Shown: one piece after another, positions 1-8,855 of the stretch
How the letters are laid out: every line of letters starts with the position of its first letter
Numbering within the stretch: position 1 is the first letter of the stretch
Assembly: GCF_943193125.1 (NCBI RefSeq)
Contig: NZ_CALPCX010000002.1
Span: forward strand, 248,001 to 312,000
Origin: Adlercreutzia agrestimuris
GTDB taxonomy: Bacteria; Actinomycetota; Coriobacteriia; Coriobacteriales; Eggerthellaceae
Reading direction: 5' to 3'
DNA: 64,000 bases
Notes under the pieces: generated by a model
Seen by the model: only the letters and a program-made list of their open reading frames with translations
Database searches by the model: none
Told to the model about the DNA's origin: nothing
Translations under genes and position numbers: made by a program

Positions 1-1127
1 GCGTTGTTGAGCAACCTGTATTACTGCAAAACGAAATTGGTTATCTTGGCATTTTGTGTGCTAAGTTTAATGGTGTTTTGCATGTGCTGATGCAAGCAAA
101 AATTGAGCCGGGAAATGTGAATTGCGTTCAACTTTCGCCTACTATTCAAGCTACAAAATCGAATTTTACTCAAGCGCATAAAGGGGCTGTTCCGGCGTAT
201 CTAGAATGGTTTCGTGACGCCAATCCAGCAAACGTGGTGGTTGATCTTTTGCAGTCTGAGCAAGGTTCACGTTTTCTGGAAAAGCGTAATCGCAACATCA
301 TGGTGTATACGGATCAACCAGTGGAAGTGTTGCCAAGTCATTGTTGGATGACCTTGGGCCAAGTGGCTCATTATATGCAGCAAGACAACATGGTAAATAT
401 GGATGCACGAACAGTTCTTTCATGTATACCTTACGATATTCTGCCTCGCGGTAATGCGCATGATTGGCCTGAGGTACAGGTACTTTCAGCTAGCCCAAAT
501 TGGGATGAATATGAACAAGCCGTACGCCTCATCAATGACCATAAAATGTTTTCAGTTGGTCGCAGAGAGTTGGTTTCGCTTACCGAACTTCAAGATTGGG
601 AGATTACGCAAGAAGATATTCACTGTGTGTACGACTATCCTTATCGTGTGGTCTTTTGCGATATAGACATTGAAGGGCGCGAGGTTCGTCATTGGTGTCA
701 GCCCCTCTTTGAGGCACAGGGTAAGGCGTTTTTTGGCTTACTTGGTCGAAAAGGTGAGCAGGGTCTAGAATTCTTGGTTCGCTTAGCTCCTGAGATTGGT
801 GCATTTGATAGCGTTGAACTAGGTCCAACTGTTCAACGTGAGGCTCATGCAACAAACGAGCCATCTGATATGGATGCATACTTCTTTTCGTTGCTTGAGC
901 AAGGCGATGCGATAGTAGATGTTTTGCAATCAGAAGAAGGCGGCCGATTTTACCATGAAGAGAATCGCAACGTCATCATTATCGCTGATGTTGCTGCTCT
1001 TGACGCACCGCAAGGGTTTGTTTGGTGTAGCTATATGACGTTGGTAAGGTTATGCCAAGAGCGCTATGTCAATATTCAGCTGAGAAATGTGTTGTCGTTA
1101 TTGGGAGTGGTGTTTGCAAATGCTTAA
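1..1127 (+). CDS. NDP-hexose 2,3-dehydratase, 5'-partial
   Basis: The reading frame is open to the left edge, so the start lies outside the window. The N-terminal part seen has the family's core pattern (LMQAKIEPGN followed by QLSPTIQATKSNF), and a related segment with a similar DVLQSEEGGRFYHEENRN block recurs near residues 290-320. This fits the known internal duplication of EvaA/TylX3-type dehydratases. These enzymes remove the 2-hydroxyl of NDP-4-keto-6-deoxyglucose, the committed step to 2,6-dideoxyhexoses. The stop overlaps the start of the next gene, an oxidoreductase of the type that performs the following 3-keto reduction, so the two are probably translationally coupled. The sugar could decorate a surface glycan or protein. 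Family call firm; exact nucleotide sugar inferred. Confidence 0.88.
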   Translation, partial: VVEQPVLLQNEIGYLGILCAKFNGVLHVLMQAKIEPGNVNCVQLSPTIQATKSNFTQAHKGAVPAYLEWFRDANPANVVVDLLQSEQGSRFLEKRNRNIMVYTDQPVEVLPSHCWMTLGQVAHYMQQDNMVNMDARTVLSCIPYDILPRGNAHDWPEVQVLSASPNWDEYEQAVRLINDHKMFSVGRRELVSLTELQDWEITQEDIHCVYDYPYRVVFCDIDIEGREVRHWCQPLFEAQGKAFFGLLGRKGEQGLEFLVRLAPEIGAFDSVELGPTVQREAHATNEPSDMDAYFFSLLEQGDAIVDVLQSEEGGRFYHEENRNVIIIADVAALDAPQGFVWCSYMTLVRLCQERYVNIQLRNVLSLLGVVFANA

Positions 1128-2130
1128 GATTGGGATTTTATCTCCTTCCGATATAGCTGTTCGCCGTTTCATTCCCGCTCTTAAGGCTTCTGCGCAGGCT
1201 GAATTTGCGGGTATTGCTTGCGCGAGCGCACAAGAGCGAGGGGTGCAAGTAGACGAGAAACATCTGTCTGAAAGTCAGAAAAAGACACGTCAGATTGCAG
1301 AGCAATATGGGGCTCGAGCATTTGATAGCTATGAGGATCTTTTAAATGATGAAAGCATAGATGCTGTTTATCTGCCTTTACCTCCAGCGTTGCATGAGCG
1401 ATGGGGTCTGTGTGCACTTGAGCATGGTAAGCATGTCATGCTTGAAAAGCCCTCGACACCCGATGTTCTTTCCACTGAACGTTTGGTTGATGAAGCTTCC
1501 AAACGCAATTTAGCACTTCATGAAAACTATGCCTTCATTTACCACGATCGAGTAAAAAGAATACAAGAATTAATCTGTGACGGAGCTCTTGGGGAGCTTC
1601 GTAACGTACGCGCTGCGTTTGGTTTTCCTTATCGAGGAGAATCTGATTTTCGTTATCATCAATCCATGGGCGGTGGTGCCTTGCTGGACTGCGGCGGTTA
1701 TCCTATTCGATTAGCAACGTTATTGTTGGGTGAAAATGCCTCTGTTCGGGGAGCCATGTTGGCTTCTACTCGAAATCATGATGTAGATGTGTACGGCTCC
1801 TTGGCATTAGTTGACGATGATAATGTGTCGGCTCAGCTGTCTTTTGGTATGGATAACGCTTATAAGTGCGATTTAGAGATCTGGGGATCTTTGGGATATT
1901 TACGAGCGGATCGTATCTTTACGCCACCAGCCGATATGGAAACATCCATTGAGATCACTGGTAATACTGAAGCTGCTGGTACGTATGCTTGTTCGCCATG
2001 TGATCAGTTTCAAAGATCTATTGAGCATTTTGTTCTCTGTGCAAACGATCAGCTTGTTAGGGAACAAACATATAATCAGGTGATTAAGCAAGCTTCACTG
2101 GTAAAATCTACTTTTGAAGAAGCGCAGTAA
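1120..2130 (+). CDS. Gfo/Idh/MocA oxidoreductase, probable NDP-hexose 3-ketoreductase
   Basis: A 336-residue NAD(P)-dependent oxidoreductase. It has the family's N-terminal Rossmann start (MLKIGILSPSDIAVRRFIPA), the EKP motif in HVMLEKPSTP with the usual lysine, and GGGALLDCGGYPIRLA, matching the conserved GGG-LxDxG-Y segment of the C-terminal domain. The ATG at 1120 is preferred because the family's Rossmann strand begins there and it overlaps the upstream stop by 8 bp. In deoxysugar clusters this family (KijD10 type) reduces the C3 ketone made by the 2,3-dehydratase. The adjacent dehydratase makes that the likely job here. Substrate is inferred from context only. Confidence 0.82.
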   Translation: MLKIGILSPSDIAVRRFIPALKASAQAEFAGIACASAQERGVQVDEKHLSESQKKTRQIAEQYGARAFDSYEDLLNDESIDAVYLPLPPALHERWGLCALEHGKHVMLEKPSTPDVLSTERLVDEASKRNLALHENYAFIYHDRVKRIQELICDGALGELRNVRAAFGFPYRGESDFRYHQSMGGGALLDCGGYPIRLATLLLGENASVRGAMLASTRNHDVDVYGSLALVDDDNVSAQLSFGMDNAYKCDLEIWGSLGYLRADRIFTPPADMETSIEITGNTEAAGTYACSPCDQFQRSIEHFVLCANDQLVREQTYNQVIKQASLVKSTFEEAQ

Positions 2131-2200
2131 TATTGTTTTGTTTGTACTGTATAGTGGAATGGCATATGGTGCAAGATAGTTAAGAAAGGCGAGATTGCCA

Positions 2201-3094
2201 ATGAAAGGTATCGTGCTGGCAGGCGGTTCAGGTACGCGATTGTATCCGTTGACAACGGTTACCTCCAAGCAACTTCTTCCGGTTTATGACAAACCGATGA
2301 TTTATTACCCGCTCTCAACGCTCATGCTGGCGGGAATTCGTGAGATTCTTATTATCTCTACTCCGCACGACCTGCCGAATTTCAAGCGGCTGTTGCGCGA
2401 TGGCTCTCAGTTTGGCTTGCGGCTCTCTTATGCTGAGCAGCCAGAACCAAATGGATTAGCACAAGCATTTGTGATCGGCGAAGAGTTTATTGCTGGAGAT
2501 CCTTGTGCGTTGGTTTTGGGCGATAATATTTTCTACGGAAACGGCTTGGGTCGACATCTTATTCGCGCTAAGAATAACGAACGCGGTGCGACGGTGTTTG
2601 GTTATTATGTTGATGATCCTGAGCGCTTTGGTGTTGTTGAGTTTGATGACGATGGCGTAGCTATCTCTATTGAGGAAAAGCCAGAGAATCCCAAGTCAAA
2701 CTATGCAGTTACCGGTTTGTACTTCTACGACAACCGCGTGTGTGAATTTGCTAAGCAGGTGGAACCTTCTGCGCGCGGTGAATATGAGATCACAAGCTTA
2801 AATCAGATGTACTTAGAGGACGGATCACTCAACGTTGTGACGCTGGGTCGTGGCTATTCATGGCTTGATACTGGTACGGTAGATTCGCTCTTTGAGGCAG
2901 CTGAGCTGGTACGCGTCGTAGAGAATTCGCAACATTTGCAAATTGCATCACTTGAAGAGATTGCGTATCGCAATAATTGGATTTCACTTGATACCGTGCG
3001 CGAGTCTGCTCAGAAATACGGTAAGTCGCCGTATGGTGAGTACCTCCAGCGTGTTGCTAATGGTGAGATTTATAACCCCAAACGCGATGATTAA
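2201..3094 (+). CDS. rmlA: Glucose-1-phosphate thymidylyltransferase
   Basis: A 297-residue nucleotidyltransferase that makes dTDP-glucose from glucose 1-phosphate and dTTP, the entry step to dTDP-deoxysugars. It opens with the family signature [18 protein letters not shown], and [18 protein letters not shown] contains the substrate-binding block. [12 protein letters not shown] carries the metal-binding aspartate, and [20 protein letters not shown] is typical of short RmlA proteins. An in-frame TTG at 2195 is possible, but the ATG at 2201 is correctly spaced from an AAGGCGAG ribosome site. It sits about 70 bp after the ketoreductase and just before rmlB. rmlC and rmlD are not in the window, so these two probably feed the dideoxysugar branch, and perhaps rhamnose synthesis elsewhere. 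Confidence 0.96.
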   Translation: MKGIVLAGGSGTRLYPLTTVTSKQLLPVYDKPMIYYPLSTLMLAGIREILIISTPHDLPNFKRLLRDGSQFGLRLSYAEQPEPNGLAQAFVIGEEFIAGDPCALVLGDNIFYGNGLGRHLIRAKNNERGATVFGYYVDDPERFGVVEFDDDGVAISIEEKPENPKSNYAVTGLYFYDNRVCEFAKQVEPSARGEYEITSLNQMYLEDGSLNVVTLGRGYSWLDTGTVDSLFEAAELVRVVENSQHLQIASLEEIAYRNNWISLDTVRESAQKYGKSPYGEYLQRVANGEIYNPKRDD

Positions 3095-3130
3095 TCTGAG
3101 ATTGCGTGCTAGAACGGAAAGATGACTACT

Positions 3131-4204
3131 ATGACTACAACATATTTGGTAACCGGCGGTGCTGGTTTTATTGGGTCAAATTTTGTGCTGTACATGCTTG
3201 AAAAGCACGACGACATTCGCATTGTGAATGTTGATAAGCTTACCTATGCTGGCAATCTGGAGAATCTTAAAACCATTGAGGATGACCCGCGCCATATCTT
3301 TGTGCAAGCAGATATTTGCGACAAAGAGGCCATGCGTAATTTGTTTAAAGAATACGATCCCGATTATGTGGTGAACTTTGCTGCAGAATCACACGTTGAT
3401 CGCTCCATTGAGACGCCAGAAATTTTCGCCCAGACAAACGTGATGGGTACTGTGAACTTGCTTAATGTTGCTCGTGAGGCTTGGGAGCAAGAGGACGGAA
3501 GCTACCCCGAGGGCAAAAAGTACCTGCAGGTTTCAACCGATGAGGTTTACGGATCGTTGCCTTTGGATGATCCTGAGGCATTCTTCCGTGAAGACACTCC
3601 GCTTTCACCGCATTCGCCCTATTCGTCTTCAAAAGCAGCATCAGATATGTTTGTGCAAGCCTACGGTGACACCTATGGCATGCCGATCAATATTACGCGC
3701 TGCTCAAATAATTACGGGCCGTTCCAATTCCCGGAAAAGCTTATCCCGCTCATGATTAATAATGCTCTTGAACATAAATCGCTGCCGGTATATGGTGATG
3801 GTCTCAATGTGAGAGATTGGTTGTATGTGGCAGACCATTGCAAGGCCATAGATATGGTGCTTTCTGATGGCGTTGTAGGAGAGGTTTACAACGTTGGCGG
3901 CCATAACGAGCGTCCGAACATCTTTATTGTGAAGAAGATCATTGAAGAGTGCTCACGCGCGGTGGATGACCCTGAAATAACCGAATCGCTCATTACTTAT
4001 GTGCAGGATCGCAAGGGGCATGATCGTCGTTACGGTATTGCGCCTGACAAGATTAAAGCCGATTTGGGCTGGTATCCTGAGACCAAGTTTGAAGATGGCA
4101 TTGTCTTGACCATCAACTGGTATCTGGATCATAAGGACTGGATGGAAAACGTAACAAGTGGGGAATATCGCGAATACTACGAGCAAATGTACGCAGGAAG
4201 ATAG
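3131..4204 (+). CDS. rmlB: dTDP-glucose 4,6-dehydratase
   Basis: A 357-residue extended SDR enzyme converting dTDP-glucose to dTDP-4-keto-6-deoxyglucose, the substrate of the 2,3-dehydratase upstream. The NAD-binding TGGAGFIGSNFV opens the protein, QVSTDEVYGSL carries the catalytic D-E pair, and SPYSSSKAASD gives the YxxxK active site. RCSNNYGPFQFPEKLIPL is diagnostic of RmlB. An ATG at 3122 is in frame but directly abuts the GGAAAG ribosome site. The ATG at 3131, nine bases beyond, is the better start. It belongs to the same operon as rmlA. Confidence 0.96.
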   Translation: MTTTYLVTGGAGFIGSNFVLYMLEKHDDIRIVNVDKLTYAGNLENLKTIEDDPRHIFVQADICDKEAMRNLFKEYDPDYVVNFAAESHVDRSIETPEIFAQTNVMGTVNLLNVAREAWEQEDGSYPEGKKYLQVSTDEVYGSLPLDDPEAFFREDTPLSPHSPYSSSKAASDMFVQAYGDTYGMPINITRCSNNYGPFQFPEKLIPLMINNALEHKSLPVYGDGLNVRDWLYVADHCKAIDMVLSDGVVGEVYNVGGHNERPNIFIVKKIIEECSRAVDDPEITESLITYVQDRKGHDRRYGIAPDKIKADLGWYPETKFEDGIVLTINWYLDHKDWMENVTSGEYREYYEQMYAGR

Positions 4205-4227
4205 CATAAGCAAGAAAGGAGAAGGGG

Positions 4228-5820
4228 ATGATGGGGCAAAAACGAGCGTCTCAAGGTGTGGGGCATAAAGCTTTGTCGATACTGTTAGCAGTGTCGTTGG
4301 CTTCTTTTGTTCCGGGAATGGCTTTGGCTGATGAGACAGGTTTAGCAGAAGAGGTTGACATTCAGGGAGCAGTACCTGCCGAGGATGACGCAGTTGCTAC
4401 TACCGACGACGGTGTTATTGATGCTTCTAGTGAAGAAACCGAGGAAGCTAACAATCAGCAAGTACCTGTTGTAAATAATGCCGAAGAAGTTACAACTGAA
4501 GAAACCGAGAACGTGGTATTAGAGGATAGCGAAGAGGTTGTCGTACCCGTTATTGAACCAGTTGATACCATTGAAAATGCTGCGGTTATTGAGAACGAAG
4601 AAAGTGACGCTAGCGCGGTTATGCTTGATGATGCCCTGATTGCTCCTCAAGCAAATTACGATGATCAGATATCTGCTCAAGCGTCTTATCCTACTATCTA
4701 TGAGCGTGAAAACAACAACAACTCTTACGATGGTCGTCCTCATGTGGTGCCAGTAAACACCCATATAAAGGGAAGAACTAGCAGCAATTCCGACGACGAC
4801 TGGTTCCGTTTTACTCTTTCATCGCCTGCAAAGGTCTCAATCAAATTCCAGCACCCGCGCCTTTTGACCGGATATGGACAGTGGCATATTGATGTTTACG
4901 AAGGAGCAAATCCTGGCGATTACAGTAAAACCAGGCTTTATTCACGAGATATCACTGGTCTGGAGACGTTGGTGTCAATTCCTGCACTCGGCTTAGGTAG
5001 TGGTTCGTATTTGATTCAAATTAAGCCCTATACCTATTCTTATTGGTCAAGCAAAACTTACGACCTGTTTATCGGTTCAACGCAAACATCTGCATGGGAG
5101 ACTGAGTATAACGATGGTGAAAACTATGCAGACTCCATCTCAACTGGAAAACGCGTTTATGGAACGACTTGCGACAATGGCGACGAAGATTGGTACCGTT
5201 TCACCATTAGCAATCCTTCAAAAGTGACAGTAAATTTTAAGCATGCAAGGCGAAACACTAACTATGATCAATGGCATTTACGTATTCGCAATTTGAGTAA
5301 CCGCGTTATTGTGGATCGCTATATTACTGGTATTCAGACCAACGTGACAACTATTCCGATAGGGCTGCCCGTTGGCTCATATCTCATCCAGATTACGCCA
5401 GCTTCCAATAGCTATTGGTCATCAACACCATATAACTTCGTGGTGAACGCTACAAAGACGAATGTGTGGGAAAAAGAGTTAAACGATTACTCAGACAATG
5501 CTACTTCTATGGCATTGAAGACGCGAATGTATGGCACAATCCGTGATTCATATGACACAGATTGCTATCGTTTCTCAATATCTCGCTCTGGTCGATATAC
5601 GCTCAATTTTAGGCATCCAAAACGGAACACTTCAGCTGGTCAGTGGTATGTTTCAGTATATGAGCTGAACGGAAGACGGGTGACTCGCATGGAGGTTACA
5701 GGCTTGCAAACTAGTAAGTCGATGGCGCTTGATCTGCCGGTAGGTGCCTATTATGTTCAGGTGGAGGGTTACTCTTATAGCCTATGGTCTTCTGCCACAT
5801 ATAATTTTGCTATAAGTTAG
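4228..5820 (+). CDS. Secreted protein with three PPC-like beta-sandwich repeats
   Basis: A 530-residue exported protein. Residues 1-34 form a signal peptide (basic start, hydrophobic core, cleavage suggested after GMALA). Residues about 35-150 are a very acidic, low-complexity E/D/V/T-rich linker. Three tandem repeats of about 120 residues start near 152, 289 and 413. Each has a WxxE-N-N/D opening, DDWFRF / EDWYRF / TDCYRF, a GQWH or DQWH strand and a Y(S)YWSS ending. The pattern resembles bacterial pre-peptidase C-terminal (PPC) domains, which are carbohydrate- or protein-binding sandwiches on secreted proteins. There is no LPXTG motif or catalytic domain. It lies 23 bp after rmlB behind a strong AAAGGAG site and is closed by a hairpin terminator, so it is probably co-transcribed with the sugar genes. 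Confidence 0.8.
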   Translation: MMGQKRASQGVGHKALSILLAVSLASFVPGMALADETGLAEEVDIQGAVPAEDDAVATTDDGVIDASSEETEEANNQQVPVVNNAEEVTTEETENVVLEDSEEVVVPVIEPVDTIENAAVIENEESDASAVMLDDALIAPQANYDDQISAQASYPTIYERENNNNSYDGRPHVVPVNTHIKGRTSSNSDDDWFRFTLSSPAKVSIKFQHPRLLTGYGQWHIDVYEGANPGDYSKTRLYSRDITGLETLVSIPALGLGSGSYLIQIKPYTYSYWSSKTYDLFIGSTQTSAWETEYNDGENYADSISTGKRVYGTTCDNGDEDWYRFTISNPSKVTVNFKHARRNTNYDQWHLRIRNLSNRVIVDRYITGIQTNVTTIPIGLPVGSYLIQITPASNSYWSSTPYNFVVNATKTNVWEKELNDYSDNATSMALKTRMYGTIRDSYDTDCYRFSISRSGRYTLNFRHPKRNTSAGQWYVSVYELNGRRVTRMEVTGLQTSKSMALDLPVGAYYVQVEGYSYSLWSSATYNFAIS

Positions 5821-5845
5821 CGAATTCTGTAGCAACGTGAGAATG

Positions 5846-5883
5846 AATAGGATGCTAGCACTAGCTAGCATCCTATTTTTTTG
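5846..5883 (+). terminator. Rho-independent terminator of the deoxysugar operon
   Basis: A perfect 13-bp stem (AATAGGATGCTAG at 5846-5858 and its complement at 5865-5877) with a 6-base loop leads into a run of T. It ends the operon 26 bp after the stop of the repeat protein. Confidence 0.9.
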
Positions 5884-6040
5884 GCAATGAGCAGCAGCAA
5901 ATTTTTGCAAATTCCATCATGCGTGAAGGGTACTTTTGAGTGTTGAGCGCGTGCGGTATTGTGACCAAGTATGGGACAACCTCCTGTTTGAAGACATGTC
6001 ATACTGTATGCATTGTGACAAGGGTAGGAGAGATGTTCGC

Positions 6041-6862
6041 ATGAGTTTTGAGGTTACAAGCGAAGAGAGCAAGCGCAAAAAGCTTGAAGCAGTGCGCCAG
6101 CAGATTATAGAGACACTGCTTGAGATTGATGACCTTATTCTGCAGGTCATTCCACAGATTCAGGTAGAGTATGTCAAAAACGTTGGTTACCTGGAAGATG
6201 ATCTGTTCAAGTGGCAAATCAAAGCACGTCGCGCAAGGAGGCAATTTGGCCTCATGCAAGCTGCAGCAAATAGAGGTGAACGAGCGCAAGCAGAAAAAAT
6301 TGCAGTAGCGCTTGAGGATGAGTTTGCTGCATGGGAGGCGCTGATTATGCAGCGCAGTGCAGAGCAACTGGAACTTTTAGAGCGTTTCAGTAATGCACGC
6401 GTACTTTCGGAAGCCGAATCCCGAGCATTAAAAAAGCTGCATCGTGTGCTGATCAAGCGGCTTCATCCTGATCTTCATGGAGAATTGCCTGATGAGGCGC
6501 ATCGCTTTTTCCTCATTGCTCAGTCGGCCTACGAGAACGGAGATATTGAAACCCTGCGAATGGTGGCAACAGCTACCGAAGAATACGAGACTGAAGAGAG
6601 TGTTGCTTCCAATAATGAAGAGGCGCTGAGTGAATCGCAGCTTGAGATAGATTTGACAATGGCGCAAGCACAACTCAGCCTTGCTCAAGAAAAGCTTGCG
6701 AACATCAAAAGCACTCCTCCGTACAATTTTGTTGAGTTGCTTGAAAACCCAAAAAAGCTTGCTAGTCGCAGGGCTGAGTTGAAGGCGCTTATTGAGCAGC
6801 AAAAAGAAGTCTATGCAAGCTATAAGCAAAAGATTATTGAATTGGGAGGGGAGGTCTTATGA
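6041..6862 (+). CDS. J-domain-like protein with coiled coils
   Basis: A 273-residue predicted cytosolic protein. Residues about 10-125 are helical and charged. Residues about 127-180 carry a partial J-domain: KKLHRVLIKRLHPDLHG has the HPD tripeptide that contacts DnaK, followed by a helix (FFLIAQSAYENGDIETLRMVA). The C-terminal 60 residues are again coiled coil. There is no G/F region or zinc domain, so it is not DnaJ itself. The ATG at 6041 is chosen because TAGGAGAG lies 8 bases upstream. In-frame ATGs further upstream (such as 5996) lack a ribosome site. Its stop overlaps the start of the HIRAN gene (ATGA), so the two are coupled. The client process is unknown; recruitment of DnaK to a HIRAN-bound target is an inference. 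Confidence 0.75.
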   Translation: MSFEVTSEESKRKKLEAVRQQIIETLLEIDDLILQVIPQIQVEYVKNVGYLEDDLFKWQIKARRARRQFGLMQAAANRGERAQAEKIAVALEDEFAAWEALIMQRSAEQLELLERFSNARVLSEAESRALKKLHRVLIKRLHPDLHGELPDEAHRFFLIAQSAYENGDIETLRMVATATEEYETEESVASNNEEALSESQLEIDLTMAQAQLSLAQEKLANIKSTPPYNFVELLENPKKLASRRAELKALIEQQKEVYASYKQKIIELGGEVL

Positions 6863-7278
6863 GCAATGCGCAGGGTTATACAGGTGAAGCAGGCCTTTCT
6901 ATTGTCACTCAAGCAAATCAGCTCGGACTAGTAGGAAACGCATCTCTTTCAGTGCCAATGCCTTTTGAGTCCGAGATTATTCTCTATGACGAATTAAGAA
7001 TAGCCGGCACTACCCACGTAAAGAATATTGACGAAATTATTGCGGAAATACCCGATGAAGCGCAGCTTGTCTTAATACGCGAACCGCAGAATCAAGCAGA
7101 TGAACGCGCTATTCGTATTGAGCACAATGGTAAAAAGATGGGCTACATTCCAGCTGACCATAACTTTTTACTGGCACGCCTTATGGACGGCGGCAAAACG
7201 CTCAAAGCTAAACTTCTCTCATACGAATTGCGCGATAGTTGGTGGCGCGTATATGTCCAAATAAGTCTTGTTGACTAA
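6859..7278 (+). CDS. HIRAN-domain protein
   Basis: A 139-residue protein whose C-terminal 90 residues match the HIRAN fold: a central LVREPQNQADERAIRIE segment followed by KKMGYIPADHNFLLARLMDGG. This has the conserved NxxDxxAI and GYIP elements. HIRAN domains bind DNA ends or 3'-OH single strands in eukaryotic remodelers, and occur as short stand-alone or nuclease/helicase-linked proteins in bacteria. The first 50 residues are not recognised. It starts inside the stop of the J-domain gene. The following gene is convergent with only 17 bp between stops and no clear terminator. Function beyond nucleic acid binding is not known. Confidence 0.75.
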   Translation: MSNAQGYTGEAGLSIVTQANQLGLVGNASLSVPMPFESEIILYDELRIAGTTHVKNIDEIIAEIPDEAQLVLIREPQNQADERAIRIEHNGKKMGYIPADHNFLLARLMDGGKTLKAKLLSYELRDSWWRVYVQISLVD

Positions 7279-7295
7279 TGCGCTTGCTGCCGCGC

Positions 7296-7838
7296 TTAGC
7301 CCATGCTTTCCCAATCGTCGCGTGATAGGCGGCTTGCGCGCAGACTGACAACCTCGTTGGTGAGCTCGCTGTAATACTGTGGAATGTCGTGATCAAAGGT
7401 GAATCCGAGCTTCTCTTGTACGCGTAATGAGTTTGCATTCTCCAAGTTGGCAGTGCACCAAATTTCTTGCATACCAAGAGTGGTAAAAGCATGACGAATT
7501 AATTCACGAGATGCTTCGGGGATAAGTCCTTGACCCCAGTAGGGTACACCAATCCAATAGCCAAGTTCGCATGCGTCTTCAGGCAGAGAAATAGTGCAAT
7601 TATCGCCAAACAAAAAGCCGGCACTTCCAATGGGTTTGCCTGTTTCCTTGAGAACAACAGCATATGTTTCTGGCGCTGAAAAGACTTGGCGAATAATCTG
7701 CAAACTTTCCTGAACGCTTGCATGCGGCGGCCAGCCTGCAATAGGACCAACGGCGGGGTCTTTTGCATAGGCGTATAACTCTTCTGCATCGGATTCTTCC
7801 CAGGTGCGAAGAATGAGTCTCTTTGTCTCTAATGTCAT
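7296..7838 (-). CDS. GNAT family N-acetyltransferase (RimJ/RimL-like)
   Basis: A 180-residue acetyltransferase. It opens with MTLETKRLILRTWEESDAEE, the typical RimJ/RimL start. ELGYWIGVPYWGQGLIPEAS carries the acetyl-CoA pyrophosphate-binding loop (GxGxI/A equivalent), and TANLENANSLRVQEKLGF is the C-terminal N-x-x-S-x-R-x-x-E-K-x-G-F motif. The start at 7838 has a GGAAGC ribosome site; a longer frame upstream lacks one. Acceptor is unknown: this subfamily acetylates ribosomal proteins, tRNA-charging products or toxic small molecules. A monocistronic gene convergent with the HIRAN gene. Confidence 0.88.
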   Translation of the reverse strand: MTLETKRLILRTWEESDAEELYAYAKDPAVGPIAGWPPHASVQESLQIIRQVFSAPETYAVVLKETGKPIGSAGFLFGDNCTISLPEDACELGYWIGVPYWGQGLIPEASRELIRHAFTTLGMQEIWCTANLENANSLRVQEKLGFTFDHDIPQYYSELTNEVVSLRASRLSRDDWESMG

Positions 7839-7961
7839 AATTGCTTCCTTTGCATTACTGTGTTGCATTGTATAGTGTATCTGCAAAACATCTGATCAGG
7901 TGATATTTCTGGGCCGCAGAGACTGTGGTGAAAAGCGAGCAAGCAAAACAACATTGTAAGC

Positions 7962-8768
7962 TTAACGCAAAAATTGAAGAGGCTCATTGATGACGTTGAA
8001 GAGAGCGTCGCCCGATGCCAGTGCCACCTGCAAGCCGTTATGTGCGCTGAGCATTTCAAATTGATCACATGCCCTGGTAAGCACAAGTGCAGGGAGAATG
8101 GGCAAGCGAGAACCCAGGACCACTTGCAGATAAGGGATATACTTTGCTGCCTGATCAACTTCAGATTGCGGTGCTTCATCTTTCATTTTGAACTCAAGCG
8201 AAAAGGCGCAACGTGGTGCAATGAGCACTACATCAGCATAAATACGTATCCATTTGCCAGTTTTAATACGCAGTTCAAATACCAACTCCCAGTCTGCGCA
8301 GGTAACGCCATAGGCGTATAAGTCGTCGAAAAGCTGCCGCATGGTTTCACGAGTGTCGCAAAATGAGTGAATTAATCCGCGCGTATCATTTAAGTTGCGC
8401 CCGATGCGAACACAGCCTGCCTTGAGTTCTTCAAGCCACGCTGCCTCTTCAAGTCTCATGAATTCTTCCACTGAGCCATACCAGCCTGCATATTCAAAAA
8501 GACCTACATGGGGTATTCGTTGCTGGATGAGACAGTGCCATTGAAATGCGTCGTCGTGATAGCAGAGGTCGCGAACGAAAGGGTTGTTATAAAGCTGTTG
8601 ATTAATGCTTTTACGATCAAGGTTTAGTTGGTTGGCTATTTCGCGCGCAGTGATGCCGTCGTTTGAGGCTATGACCTCGTATATCTTTGATTGCAAGAGA
8701 TTCTTTGCGTGTTGCGAGTTACTATGGTGAGAGTCGCTTAGGTATTTGGCAAAGTTTCCTGTTGACAT
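7962..8768 (-). CDS. HTH protein with PD-(D/E)XK nuclease-like domain
   Basis: 268 residues. Residues about 20-70 read as a winged-helix/HTH (IYEVIASNDGITAREIANQL followed by DRKSINQQLY). The middle 100 residues are aromatic and acidic and not recognised. Residues about 175-225 show IYADVVLI, then FSLEFKMKDE, then QAAKYIPYLQ. This D-(x)n-ExK pattern with a following Q/Y helix is the core of PD-(D/E)XK nuclease folds, resembling the N-terminal nuclease domain of some bacterial helicase-linked proteins. No helicase or methylase partner is adjacent. It may be a solitary defence or DNA-repair factor, or a non-catalytic member. The start ATG at 8768 has GGAGAGAA just upstream. Nuclease assignment is by motif only. 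Confidence 0.55.
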   Translation of the reverse strand: MSTGNFAKYLSDSHHSNSQHAKNLLQSKIYEVIASNDGITAREIANQLNLDRKSINQQLYNNPFVRDLCYHDDAFQWHCLIQQRIPHVGLFEYAGWYGSVEEFMRLEEAAWLEELKAGCVRIGRNLNDTRGLIHSFCDTRETMRQLFDDLYAYGVTCADWELVFELRIKTGKWIRIYADVVLIAPRCAFSLEFKMKDEAPQSEVDQAAKYIPYLQVVLGSRLPILPALVLTRACDQFEMLSAHNGLQVALASGDALFNVINEPLQFLR

Positions 8769-8855
8769 CTTCTCTCCACTTTTTGCAAAGATTTCTTAGC
8801 TATAATTGAGCACTCAGCTTAAGTTTTACCGACATTAAACTGACCAGGATATAAC

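Noticed and set aside
5936..6040. Upstream extension of the J-domain protein with two Cys (YCMHCDKG).
   Set aside because: The Cys pair looked like half a zinc ribbon, but none of the upstream starts has a ribosome site while ATG 6041 has a good one.
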